A DNA stretch of 64,000 nucleotides from Pseudobutyrivibrio sp. UBA3626 (lineage in GTDB: Bacteria; Bacillota; Clostridia; Lachnospirales; Lachnospiraceae): the NCBI GenBank assembly GCA_002373675.1, contig DFLF01000011.1, positions 5,772 to 69,771 on the forward strand, written 5' to 3'. A program made the position numbers and the translations under genes. Shown piece after piece: positions 35,508-42,882 of this stretch. The notes beneath the pieces were generated by a model. The model made no database searches. It was not told the DNA's origin and worked only from the letters and a program-made list of their open reading frames with translations. The stretch's first letter is position 1, and each line of letters starts with the position of its first letter.

Positions 35508-35794
35508 GATGTCGCCAATGTTTATTCTATAATGGGTCACTTCATTAGTGTTAACTACTCTTATACATTATATCGAGCTTAGAATATGCTAGTAATTGAG
35601 TCAGGAGGTAAAATCGTGCCAAGGACGGCACGATTAGGTGCGAACTGGCTGAGCCAGATTGAGCACCGATTACCGTCAAACATCTGAAGAAAATTTAACC
35701 TCAATTACTTACATATTCTTAGCGAAGATATACCTGTATAAGGGTAGTTAACACTAATGAAGTGACCTCATAATACAATATGAATGGCGACATC
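35508..35794. repeat. 287-bp element with about 100-bp terminal inverted repeats and a structured centre
   Basis: Left arm (about 35508-35612) and right arm (about 35692-35794) are reverse complements at roughly 80% identity, with outer ends GATGTCGCCA / TGGCGACATC. They share an exactly paired 24-bp block at 35535-35558 and 35744-35767. The centre holds two further hairpins: ATCGTGCC/GGCACGAT (35613-35634) and a two-part GGTGC...GCACC / CTGGC-TGA-GCCAG (35637-35667). No ORF spans it. It may be a non-autonomous (MITE-like) element or a large structured RNA. Confidence 0.8.
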
Positions 35795-35819
35795 TAATAC
35801 ATTTATAAGGAGGATTATA

Positions 35820-36233
35820 ATGGTTATTGCTGTAACTCATGATAATGGTAATGTTGGTAAGCACTTTGGACATGCCAAAGAATTTAAACTATATGAGATC
35901 GAAGATGGTAAGATTACTGATAGTGCTGTGGTAAATAATTATGGCGAGGGCGGCCACGAAGCAGCTTGCATGCTTATGGATGATTACAATGTGGCAGTTC
36001 TTATATGCGATAGTATTGGACAAAGTGCTATTGACGGATTGCAGGAAATAAGTGTTTCTGTTATTCCAAGTATAGAAGGAAAATGTGACGATGCAGTAGA
36101 AGATTTCCTTAGTGGAAAGCTTGTTGCACAAATTCAAGGTGCAAATTGTTCGGCATGTGGGAGCCATGACGAAGGAGGATGTTGCGATCCATCTTCTGGT
36201 TGCGGTGCAGGATGTGGTGGATGCTGCGGTTAA
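35820..36233 (+). CDS. NifX/NifB-associated (dinitrogenase FeMo-cofactor-like) small protein
   Basis: 137 residues from the ATG at 35820 after AAGGAGG. RNase-H-like fold of the Nif11/NifX group: MVIAVTHDNGNVGKHFGHAKEFKLYEIEDG, EGGHEAACMLMDDYNVAVLICDSIG. The last 25 residues are extremely Cys/Gly-rich (CSACGSHDEGGCC...CGAGCGGCCG), suggesting metal or Fe-S binding. Proteins of this family occur widely outside nitrogen fixation; no nif genes are nearby. An upstream in-frame ATG at 35784 lies in the palindromic element and is rejected. Confidence 0.8.
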   Translation: MVIAVTHDNGNVGKHFGHAKEFKLYEIEDGKITDSAVVNNYGEGGHEAACMLMDDYNVAVLICDSIGQSAIDGLQEISVSVIPSIEGKCDDAVEDFLSGKLVAQIQGANCSACGSHDEGGCCDPSSGCGAGCGGCCG

Positions 36234-36260
36234 TATGCCACACTTATAGAGAAATAATGG

Positions 36261-36290
36261 GCGCTACTAGTTTCCTGGTGGCGCTTTTTT
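36261..36290 (+). terminator. Terminator after the NifX-like gene
   Basis: 10-bp stem GCGCTACTAG / CTGGTGGCGC (two G-U pairs), 4-nt loop, then TTTTTT. Confidence 0.85.
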
Positions 36291-36461
36291 AGTGTTCTGA
36301 AATAAGTGCAAAAAAGCACGTAAATGTACGGATCTAGATACAATATAATCTCGTGAGTGGGATTTTACACGGCTTGATAGTTTCGTCGCTAAAAATGGCA
36401 GTTTCCAAAAGGGGTAAAATATACAATATCTACAAATATGCATTTCCAAGCAATTTCGTTG

Positions 36462-36490
36462 TTTACAAAGAAAAATTACGGGGGTATAAT
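36462..36490 (+). promoter_or_regulatory. Promoter of the secreted lipase gene
   Basis: TTTACA at 36462-36467, 17-nt spacer, TATAAT at 36485-36490, about 90 nt before the start codon. The leader contains a CCTCG...CGAGG hairpin (about 36513-36541). Between the terminator at 36290 and this promoter I see nothing else. Confidence 0.72.
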
Positions 36491-36581
36491 CGGCTCATAA
36501 AAAATGTAGTTCCTCGAAAGTTATTGGGAGTTTCCGAGGAGAGTGTTAGGTGTTTTTTTGAATAGGAGGGAAAAGTAAAAA

Positions 36582-37616
36582 ATGAGAACAAAATCTAAAG
36601 TTCTAGCAGTAGCACTTAGTTTGACAATGGCAGTTTCGGCATTTACATTAGCAATGCCGGTAAATGCTTTAGCAGCTCCAAAGAATAACGCAAGTGTAGA
36701 ACTTGACGAAGCTGTAGACTTACAAGGAAATGTATACGTATCAGAAGAAGCAGCAACAGAAGGTGATAATGTAACAGCAGAAGTTGAAGAAGGATTAGCT
36801 CAAGACTTCAATTTATATGCATTATCTACTGATTACAATGAAAGAATCTTCTCACAGATTATTGGCGATGTAGTTAACAGAAATACTGTTACATACGATA
36901 AGGCTTCTGATCTTGCAAGAATCGTTAATCTTGGATACTCATGGCATAATGACAAGGGACCTATCTCAGTATCTAAAGCTGTATTAACAAAAGAGAATTC
37001 TTATACAACGGGTTGGTTATGGAATAAGAAGACTATTACAGAGACAACACAAGATGATATCTATGTAGTAGGTTTATCTGGAACTGATGTATTAGCTCTT
37101 AATAGCACAACAAATGCTATTACAGATTTATTCTCAGGATTTGAGCAGGATAACATGTATGTAAGAAATATCAAGAAGGTAATTCTTGCAAATATTCCTG
37201 AAGGATCTAAGATTCTTATCTCAGGTCACTCACTTGGTGGTATGGTTTCACAACAGATTTCAGCTGACCCAGAAATCAAAGACAGATATGAAATCGTTAA
37301 TGTTGTAACATTTGGCTCTCCTCTTCTTTGTGGTGTTAACAGAGAAGGTGAAGTTCAGAGACTTGGTGATACATCAGACGTAGTACCTTATCTAAGTGTT
37401 AACACATTTACACATCTTCTATGGCAGGTATTTGGTCTTAACAGAGAAGATGGTGGATACTTTGGAAGATTTATCACAGCACACTGCCAGAGTTATCAAA
37501 GAGATGACGTATGGGGTGGATATGATGTAACTGGTGTTAAGGGTGGAAATGCTACATTAACAATGGATTATAGCACAACACAATTCTTCTCATCACCAAT
37601 CATCGTATTTAAATAA
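36582..37616 (+). CDS. Secreted class 3-type lipase / esterase
   Basis: 344 residues. Clear signal peptide (1-32, MRTKSKVLAVALSLTMAVS...ALA), an acidic spacer rich in Glu/Val/Asp, and an alpha/beta hydrolase domain with the nucleophile elbow GHSLGGMVSQQ (about residues 211-221). TFGSPL, an Asp in DTSDVVPY and a His in FITAHCQSYQ fit a lipase_3 catalytic triad. AGGAGG ribosome site. Own promoter and terminator, so a single-gene unit. Likely acts on lipids or polymer esters outside the cell; substrate unknown. Confidence 0.82.
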   Translation: MRTKSKVLAVALSLTMAVSAFTLAMPVNALAAPKNNASVELDEAVDLQGNVYVSEEAATEGDNVTAEVEEGLAQDFNLYALSTDYNERIFSQIIGDVVNRNTVTYDKASDLARIVNLGYSWHNDKGPISVSKAVLTKENSYTTGWLWNKKTITETTQDDIYVVGLSGTDVLALNSTTNAITDLFSGFEQDNMYVRNIKKVILANIPEGSKILISGHSLGGMVSQQISADPEIKDRYEIVNVVTFGSPLLCGVNREGEVQRLGDTSDVVPYLSVNTFTHLLWQVFGLNREDGGYFGRFITAHCQSYQRDDVWGGYDVTGVKGGNATLTMDYSTTQFFSSPIIVFK

Positions 37617-37646
37617 TTGGTTATTCATAACATCTCCCAATAAAAT

Positions 37647-37686
37647 AACAACCAATTCTGACTTCTGTCGGGATTGGTTGTTTTTT
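37647..37686. terminator. Bidirectional terminator between lipase and typA
   Basis: Perfect 10-bp outer stem AACAACCAAT / ATTGGTTGTT with an inner CTGAC/GTCGG stem, TTTTTT after it on the plus strand and a T-rich run (TTATTTTATT) on the minus strand. Confidence 0.85.
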
Positions 37687-37714
37687 ATATGTATTATTAA
37701 ATTATAAGGTCTTC

Positions 37715-39550
37715 TTAGGACTTGTTTCTAATATAAGCTCTCTTTCTTTCAGTAGGATCTAGAATACGTTTTCTGATTCTAAGAGACTCTGGCGTTACTT
37801 CAAGAAGCTCGTCTGTATCAATAAAGTCAATTGCTTGTTCTAGTGACAGAATTCTTGGTGGTGTAAGAGTAAGTGCTTCATCTGCAGAAGATGAACGCGT
37901 ATTGGTTAAGTGTTTCTTCTTACATACATTAATCTCAATATCTTCAGCTCTTGAACAGGAACCAATAACCATTCCAGAGTATACTTTCTCGCCAGGTCCA
38001 ATAAAGAGGCTTCCTCTATCCTGTGCGGAGAATAGTCCGTACGTAACTGATTCACCTGTCTCGAATGCTATAAGAGAACCAAGCTGTCTGTATTCGATAT
38101 CGCCTTTGTAGGGTTCGTATCCATCGAATATTGTATTGATTATTCCATTGCCCTTTGTATCAGTAAGGAAATCACCCCTATATCCAATGAGACCACGTGA
38201 TGGAATTTTAAATTCGATTCGCGTATAACCACCTGCAATTTGTGACATATTTCGAAGCTCGCCCTTTCTTAATGAAAGCTTCTCTATTACAGCACCTGTG
38301 AATTCATCTGGTACGTCGATATAGGCGATTTCCATTGGCTCCAGTTTCTTGCCGTTCTCATCTTCTTTATATAATACTTCTGCTTTGGATACAGCAAATT
38401 CGTATCCTTCACGTCGCATATTTTCAATAAGTACAGATAGATGAAGTTCGCCTCTTCCTGAGACTTTATAACTGTCAGGAGAGTCTGTCTCTTCCACGCG
38501 AAGAGATACGTCTGTATTAAGCTCTTTGAATAGTCTGTCTCGGATATGGCGGCTTGTTACATATTTGCCTTCTTGTCCGGCAAAGGGTGAATCATTAACT
38601 ATAAAATACATGGATATTGTAGGCTCGGAAATCTTCTGGAACTCAATTGCCGAAGGGTTATCTACAGAGCAAAGGGTATCACCAATCTGTATGTCGGAGA
38701 TTCCTGATATTGCAACAATTGACCCGATATCTGCACTTTCAACATCCACTTTGTTTAAGCCGTCAAACTCATATAATTTAGAGATTTTTACTTTGTCACA
38801 TTTCTCCGGGTTATGTGCATTTACTACAACAGCTTCCTGGTTAACTTTAATAGAGCCGTTGTCGACTTTGCCGATACCGATTCTTCCAACATATTCGTTG
38901 TAATCAATCGTACTGATTAGTACTTGGGTTGGAGCATCAGGGTCGCCTGTCGGAGCAGGAATGTATTTTAATATAGTATCGAATAAAGGACACATGTCAT
39001 TGTTGTCATCATCTATATTGTATCTTGCAAATCCCTGCTTGGCAGATGCATATATGAAAGGTAGATCTAATTGTTCATCGGATGCATCTAAGTCCATAAG
39101 AAGCTCTAATACTTCGTCTATAACTTCATCAGGTCTTGCCTCTGGTCTGTCGATTTTATTGACACAACAGATTACTGGAAGGTCAAGCTCTAATGCTTTC
39201 ATTAGAACGAATTTGGTCTGTGGCATTGCTCCTTCAAATGCATCTACAACGAGGATAACACCATTTACCATCTTAAGTACACGTTCAACCTCACCACCGA
39301 AATCAGCATGGCCCGGGGTGTCAATGATATTGATTTTCGTGTCATTGTAATGGACAGCTGTATTTTTAGAAAGAATAGTAATTCCACGCTCTTTCTCTAT
39401 ATCGTTAGAATCCATTATTCTTTCTTCGACTTCCTGACCTTTTCTAAATACACCACTTTGCTTAAGAAGTTCGTCTACCAAGGTTGTCTTACCATGGTCA
39501 ACATGGGCGATAATAGCAACATTTCTTATGTCGTCTCTTGTTTTAATCAT
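37715..39550 (-). CDS. typA: Ribosome-associated GTPase TypA/BipA
   Basis: 611 residues, full length. Translation-factor GTPase: G1 AHVDHGKTTL, G2 EKERGITI, G3 DTPGHADF, G4 NKID (NKIDRPEARP), then EF-G-like domains and the BipA-specific C-terminus (GYRGDFLTDTKGNG, RSSSADEALTLTPPR, VTPESLRIRKRIL). Involved in 50S assembly and stress or cold adaptation. Divergent from the corrinoid adenosyltransferase gene. Confidence 0.96.
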   Translation of the reverse strand: MIKTRDDIRNVAIIAHVDHGKTTLVDELLKQSGVFRKGQEVEERIMDSNDIEKERGITILSKNTAVHYNDTKINIIDTPGHADFGGEVERVLKMVNGVILVVDAFEGAMPQTKFVLMKALELDLPVICCVNKIDRPEARPDEVIDEVLELLMDLDASDEQLDLPFIYASAKQGFARYNIDDDNNDMCPLFDTILKYIPAPTGDPDAPTQVLISTIDYNEYVGRIGIGKVDNGSIKVNQEAVVVNAHNPEKCDKVKISKLYEFDGLNKVDVESADIGSIVAISGISDIQIGDTLCSVDNPSAIEFQKISEPTISMYFIVNDSPFAGQEGKYVTSRHIRDRLFKELNTDVSLRVEETDSPDSYKVSGRGELHLSVLIENMRREGYEFAVSKAEVLYKEDENGKKLEPMEIAYIDVPDEFTGAVIEKLSLRKGELRNMSQIAGGYTRIEFKIPSRGLIGYRGDFLTDTKGNGIINTIFDGYEPYKGDIEYRQLGSLIAFETGESVTYGLFSAQDRGSLFIGPGEKVYSGMVIGSCSRAEDIEINVCKKKHLTNTRSSSADEALTLTPPRILSLEQAIDFIDTDELLEVTPESLRIRKRILDPTERKRAYIRNKS

Positions 39551-39705
39551 ATCTATCTGTTCTCCTAATACTTTTTATGAGCGTGCAGATTTTTCTCATG
39601 AACACTAAATAATGCTAAATAACACACTTTAGCAATTATATAGATTTAGCGGTTGAATTACAATGTAAAAAATGGTAAAAAAGATAGGCTCTAAAGGCAG
39701 TAATA

Positions 39706-39734
39706 TTGTAAAATTATTAAATATGTTATATAAT
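39706..39734 (+). promoter_or_regulatory. Promoter upstream of the corrinoid adenosyltransferase
   Basis: TTGTAA at 39706-39711, 17-nt spacer, TATAAT at 39729-39734; GAGGGAGG ribosome site follows before the ATG at 39767. Confidence 0.7.
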
Positions 39735-39766
39735 TTAGACTGTGCTATGGCTAGAGGGAGGAATCT

Positions 39767-40246
39767 ATGGATAAAGGCAGAGTGGTGGCATATTGCGGAG
39801 ATGGAATTGGCAAAACGAGTGCTGCTTTAGGTAATGGAATAAAGGCTGCTGGCGAAGGAAAACAAGTGTATGTTATTCAGTTCATGAAGGGTCAGCTTAG
39901 TAATGATTTCCTTGATAAACTTGAACCAGAGATTAAGATTTTTAGATTTGAACAGTCTGTAGGTTCTTTTGATGAAATGACAGCATTAGAGAAAGAAGAA
40001 GAGCGCAAGAATTATATTAACGCTCTTAATTTCGCTAAGAAAGCACTTACCACAGGCGAATGTGACCTGCTTGTTCTTGATGAGGTTCTTGGAATTGTTG
40101 AAGAGAAAATGGCTACGGAAGAAGAGGTTCTTGATGTGGTTAGAAGTAAGTCTCTGTTTGCAGATGTAATTCTTACTGGGATTAATATTACACAAGAAAT
40201 TAAAGATGCATGTGATACAGTATATGTAATTAATAAAGAGAAATGA
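39767..40246 (+). CDS. cobO: Cob(I)alamin / corrinoid adenosyltransferase (CobO/BtuR type)
   Basis: 159 residues, P-loop family CobA/CobO. Motifs: AYCGDGIGKTSAALGNGIKAAGEGKQVYVIQFMKGQ and DLLVLDEVLGIVEE (Walker B), then ILTG. It transfers the adenosyl group of ATP to cobalt in corrinoids to make adenosylcobalamin. The P-loop has an Ile where GKGKT is usual (GDGIGKTS) and the protein is shorter than the typical 175-200 residues. No other cobalamin genes adjoin; it lies 25 nt before dapA. Confidence 0.85.
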   Translation: MDKGRVVAYCGDGIGKTSAALGNGIKAAGEGKQVYVIQFMKGQLSNDFLDKLEPEIKIFRFEQSVGSFDEMTALEKEEERKNYINALNFAKKALTTGECDLLVLDEVLGIVEEKMATEEEVLDVVRSKSLFADVILTGINITQEIKDACDTVYVINKEK

Positions 40247-40271
40247 TTAATAGATAATAGGAGGAAAGATT

Positions 40272-41156
40272 ATGGCTATATTCAAAGGCTCAGGTGTTGC
40301 TATTGTTACACCAATGAAAGATAACTTAGAGGTAAATTACGACAAATTAGAAGAGCTTGTTAATTTTCATATTGATAATGGAACAGATGCTATTATTATC
40401 TGTGGTACGACAGGCGAAAGCGCTACTCTTTCAATGGAGGAGCATCGTAATACTATTAAGTCGTGCGTAGAGTTTGCTAAAGGAAGAATACCAGTTGTTG
40501 CCGGAACAGGTTCTAACAATACCAAGATTGCTATTCGCCATGCAAAGGAAGCAGAAGAGGACGGAGCAGATGCAGCTCTTATTGTTACGCCTTATTATAA
40601 TAAAGCAACACAGGCAGGCCTTATTAATCATTACAGTATGATAGCTGATGAGACCAAACTTCCTATTATCCTATATAACGTGCCAAGTAGAACAGGAACT
40701 AACATAGCACCAGAGACAGTAGCAGAACTTGTTAAGACCAAATCTAATATTGTAGGTCTTAAGGAGGCCACAGGTAATATGGCACAGGCTTCTAAGACAA
40801 TGGCTCTCTGCGATGGTAATTTAGAACTGTATTCTGGAGAAGACGGACTTGTTGTTCCCCTTATGTCAATAGGAGCAATTGGTGTAATATCAGTTATTGC
40901 TAATGTGGCACCTAAGAAGACACATGATATGGTGGCTAACTACTTGAATGGAAAATGCGATGAGGCTCTTAAGACACAATTTGAGGCATTACCACTTATT
41001 GATGCTTTATTCTCAGAGGTTAATCCAATTCCAGTTAAGAAGGCGCTTAATCTTATGGGCAAAAATGTTGGACCACTTCGCCCGCCTCTATGTGAGATGT
41101 CTGACGAGAATGCTAAGGTGTTAGAGCAGGCTATGAAGGCATATGGATTGCTGTAA
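40272..41156 (+). CDS. dapA: 4-hydroxy-tetrahydrodipicolinate synthase
   Basis: 294 residues. Condenses pyruvate with aspartate semialdehyde in the lysine/diaminopimelate pathway. The Schiff-base lysine is in IVGLKEATGNM; YNVPSRTGTNI and CGTTGESATLS are the other active-site blocks. AGGAGG ribosome site. dapB follows after a long hairpin. Confidence 0.96.
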   Translation: MAIFKGSGVAIVTPMKDNLEVNYDKLEELVNFHIDNGTDAIIICGTTGESATLSMEEHRNTIKSCVEFAKGRIPVVAGTGSNNTKIAIRHAKEAEEDGADAALIVTPYYNKATQAGLINHYSMIADETKLPIILYNVPSRTGTNIAPETVAELVKTKSNIVGLKEATGNMAQASKTMALCDGNLELYSGEDGLVVPLMSIGAIGVISVIANVAPKKTHDMVANYLNGKCDEALKTQFEALPLIDALFSEVNPIPVKKALNLMGKNVGPLRPPLCEMSDENAKVLEQAMKAYGLL

Positions 41157-41178
41157 GAATATTGATGAATGATATTAA

Positions 41179-41250
41179 GCAATATGGGAGCAAAGTGTTC
41201 GATTCGACGATTTTCTTCATGAGGAGAACGAACACTTTGTCACATATTGC
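41179..41250 (+). repeat. 22-bp inverted repeat (hairpin) between dapA and dapB
   Basis: Left arm 41179-41201 and right arm 41229-41250 pair almost fully (GCAATATG...AAAGTGTTCG against CGAACACTTTG...CATATTGC), with a 27-nt loop. No T-run follows; the dapB ribosome site AAGGAG begins 11 nt later. Candidate attenuating or mRNA-processing structure, or a small mobile-repeat remnant. Confidence 0.7.
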
Positions 41251-41276
41251 GTATTCTATTAAGGAGTTTAATGATT

Positions 41277-42038
41277 ATGATTAAAGCAATAATGCATGGC
41301 TGTAATGGCCATATGGGAAGAGTTATTACTGATATATGCAGTAAAGACGATAATATTGAAATCGTAGCAGGAATAGATCCTTTTGATGGTGTACCTAACG
41401 ATTATCCTGTTTTTTCATCTATTGAAAAATGCGATGTTAAGGCAGATGTAATTATTGATTTTGCCAGTGCTAAGGCAGAAGACGCACTTGTTGATTATTG
41501 TGTCAACAATCAGATTCCTGCGGTACTTTGCACAACAGGACTTAGTGATGAACAGATTGAGAATATTAAGAATGCAAGTTCTAAGGTTGCACTCCTTAAG
41601 TCTGCTAATATGTCGCTTGGTATTAATACATTAATGGATTTACTTAAGAAGGCGGCTAATGTATTTGTAGAAGCTGGATATGATATTGAGATTATTGAGA
41701 AGCACCATAATCAGAAGATTGATGCTCCTTCAGGCACAGCACTTGCTCTTGCTGATTCAATTAATGAAGAATATGATAACTCATTTGAATATGTATATGA
41801 CAGAAGCACTAAGAGAGAGAAGAGAAGTAATAAAGAAATAGGAATTAGTGCTGTTCGTGGCGGAACAATTGTAGGTGATCATGATGTAATATTTGCAGGA
41901 ACTGATGAAGTAATTACATTTTCACATTCAGCATATTCAAAGTCGGTATTTGCCAAAGGAGCAGTTGAAGCCGCTAAATTCTTAGCTGGTAAAGGACCTG
42001 GACTATACGATATGAAAGATGTAATCGCTTCAAAATAG
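41277..42038 (+). CDS. dapB: 4-hydroxy-tetrahydrodipicolinate reductase
   Basis: 253 residues from the ATG at 41277 (MIKAIMHGCNGHMGR); the ATG at 41271 is also possible, since AAGGAG at 41261 serves both. NAD(P)H-binding GCNGHMGR at the N-terminus. The catalytic region EIIEKHHNQKIDAPSGTA holds the His-His/Lys residues. Second step after dapA. The stop is one base before the transglycosylase start. Confidence 0.95.
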   Translation: MIKAIMHGCNGHMGRVITDICSKDDNIEIVAGIDPFDGVPNDYPVFSSIEKCDVKADVIIDFASAKAEDALVDYCVNNQIPAVLCTTGLSDEQIENIKNASSKVALLKSANMSLGINTLMDLLKKAANVFVEAGYDIEIIEKHHNQKIDAPSGTALALADSINEEYDNSFEYVYDRSTKREKRSNKEIGISAVRGGTIVGDHDVIFAGTDEVITFSHSAYSKSVFAKGAVEAAKFLAGKGPGLYDMKDVIASK

Positions 42039-42039
42039 T

Positions 42040-42843
42040 ATGTATGTATTAATAGTGTTGTTAATTCTCGTCATAATCTTCATAGGATATATATCAGGTG
42101 TCGTCATTTATGGGCTGACACTGGTTAGGAAGCATCCTATAGAGGCTTTGTATAATGAGATATCTAAGGAAGAAGATTATGCCGGAATTGATATGATTCC
42201 AAAGAAACTTATACATTATATTGTCCAGATGGAAGATGAGAACTTTTATAAGCATAAGGGCTATGATATATCGGCAATAAAGAGAGCATTTAATAGGAAT
42301 CTTCATGCTAAGAAGATGATGTATGGTGGAAGCACTATTTCACAACAGGTTGCGAAGAATCTGTACCTTAGTTTTAAGAAGAGTTATTCAAGGAAGCTTG
42401 CTGAATTAGTCATTGCATTATATATGGAGAAGCGTTTGAGGAAGGATGACATCCTGTCTTTGTATATTAATACATCTTATTTCGGAATGGGATTATATGG
42501 AGTAAGCCACGCCGCTTTATTCTACTTTAATACTGGATTAGAAGATTTGAGTAATAATCAGATGTTCTTGATAACGTGTATGCTTTCTGCACCGACTAAG
42601 GGTAATCCGGTTACTTATCCTGATGCATTTGTAAGAATAAGGGATATAAGGCTAAGTTGTTTACTTGAAGCAGGTAAAATTGATATAGAAGAATATAATA
42701 ATATACTTGAAGGTCAAAAAGATTGTATTGATGAAAAGCTTCGGTTAAAGGATGAATTTTGTTCCAACTATTCACAGGATATTCCAATATATAATTATAG
42801 ATTTGGACTACATAGAGACTATAGTAAAGTAACAATACCTTAG
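42040..42843 (+). CDS. Monofunctional peptidoglycan transglycosylase (GT51)
   Basis: 267 residues. One N-terminal transmembrane helix (1-26), then a GT51 domain with QMEDENFYKHKGYD (catalytic Glu), GGSTISQQVAKNLYLS and KRLRKDDILSLYINTSYFGMGLYG. No transpeptidase domain follows, so it resembles MtgA-type enzymes that polymerise lipid II. Coupled to dapB, linking a diaminopimelate gene with wall synthesis. Confidence 0.9.
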   Translation: MYVLIVLLILVIIFIGYISGVVIYGLTLVRKHPIEALYNEISKEEDYAGIDMIPKKLIHYIVQMEDENFYKHKGYDISAIKRAFNRNLHAKKMMYGGSTISQQVAKNLYLSFKKSYSRKLAELVIALYMEKRLRKDDILSLYINTSYFGMGLYGVSHAALFYFNTGLEDLSNNQMFLITCMLSAPTKGNPVTYPDAFVRIRDIRLSCLLEAGKIDIEEYNNILEGQKDCIDEKLRLKDEFCSNYSQDIPIYNYRFGLHRDYSKVTIP

Positions 42844-42866
42844 TGCATAGCACTAAGGTATTTCTT
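42835..42866. terminator. Terminator-like hairpin between convergent genes
   Basis: Perfect 12-bp stem ATACCTTAGTGC / GCACTAAGGTAT with an ATA loop, then TTCTTG. The stop codon of the transglycosylase gene lies inside the stem. Probably serves both strands. Confidence 0.7.
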
Positions 42867-42882
42867 GTATATTGTGATATGA

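Noticed and set aside
35508..35794. Retron msr/msd or group II intron
   Set aside because: No reverse transcriptase is encoded nearby and no intron domain V-like motif is visible; the symmetry is of a long inverted repeat.
36353..36565. 70-residue ORF upstream of the lipase
   Set aside because: It overlaps the lipase promoter and leader, has no ribosome site and no protein-like composition.
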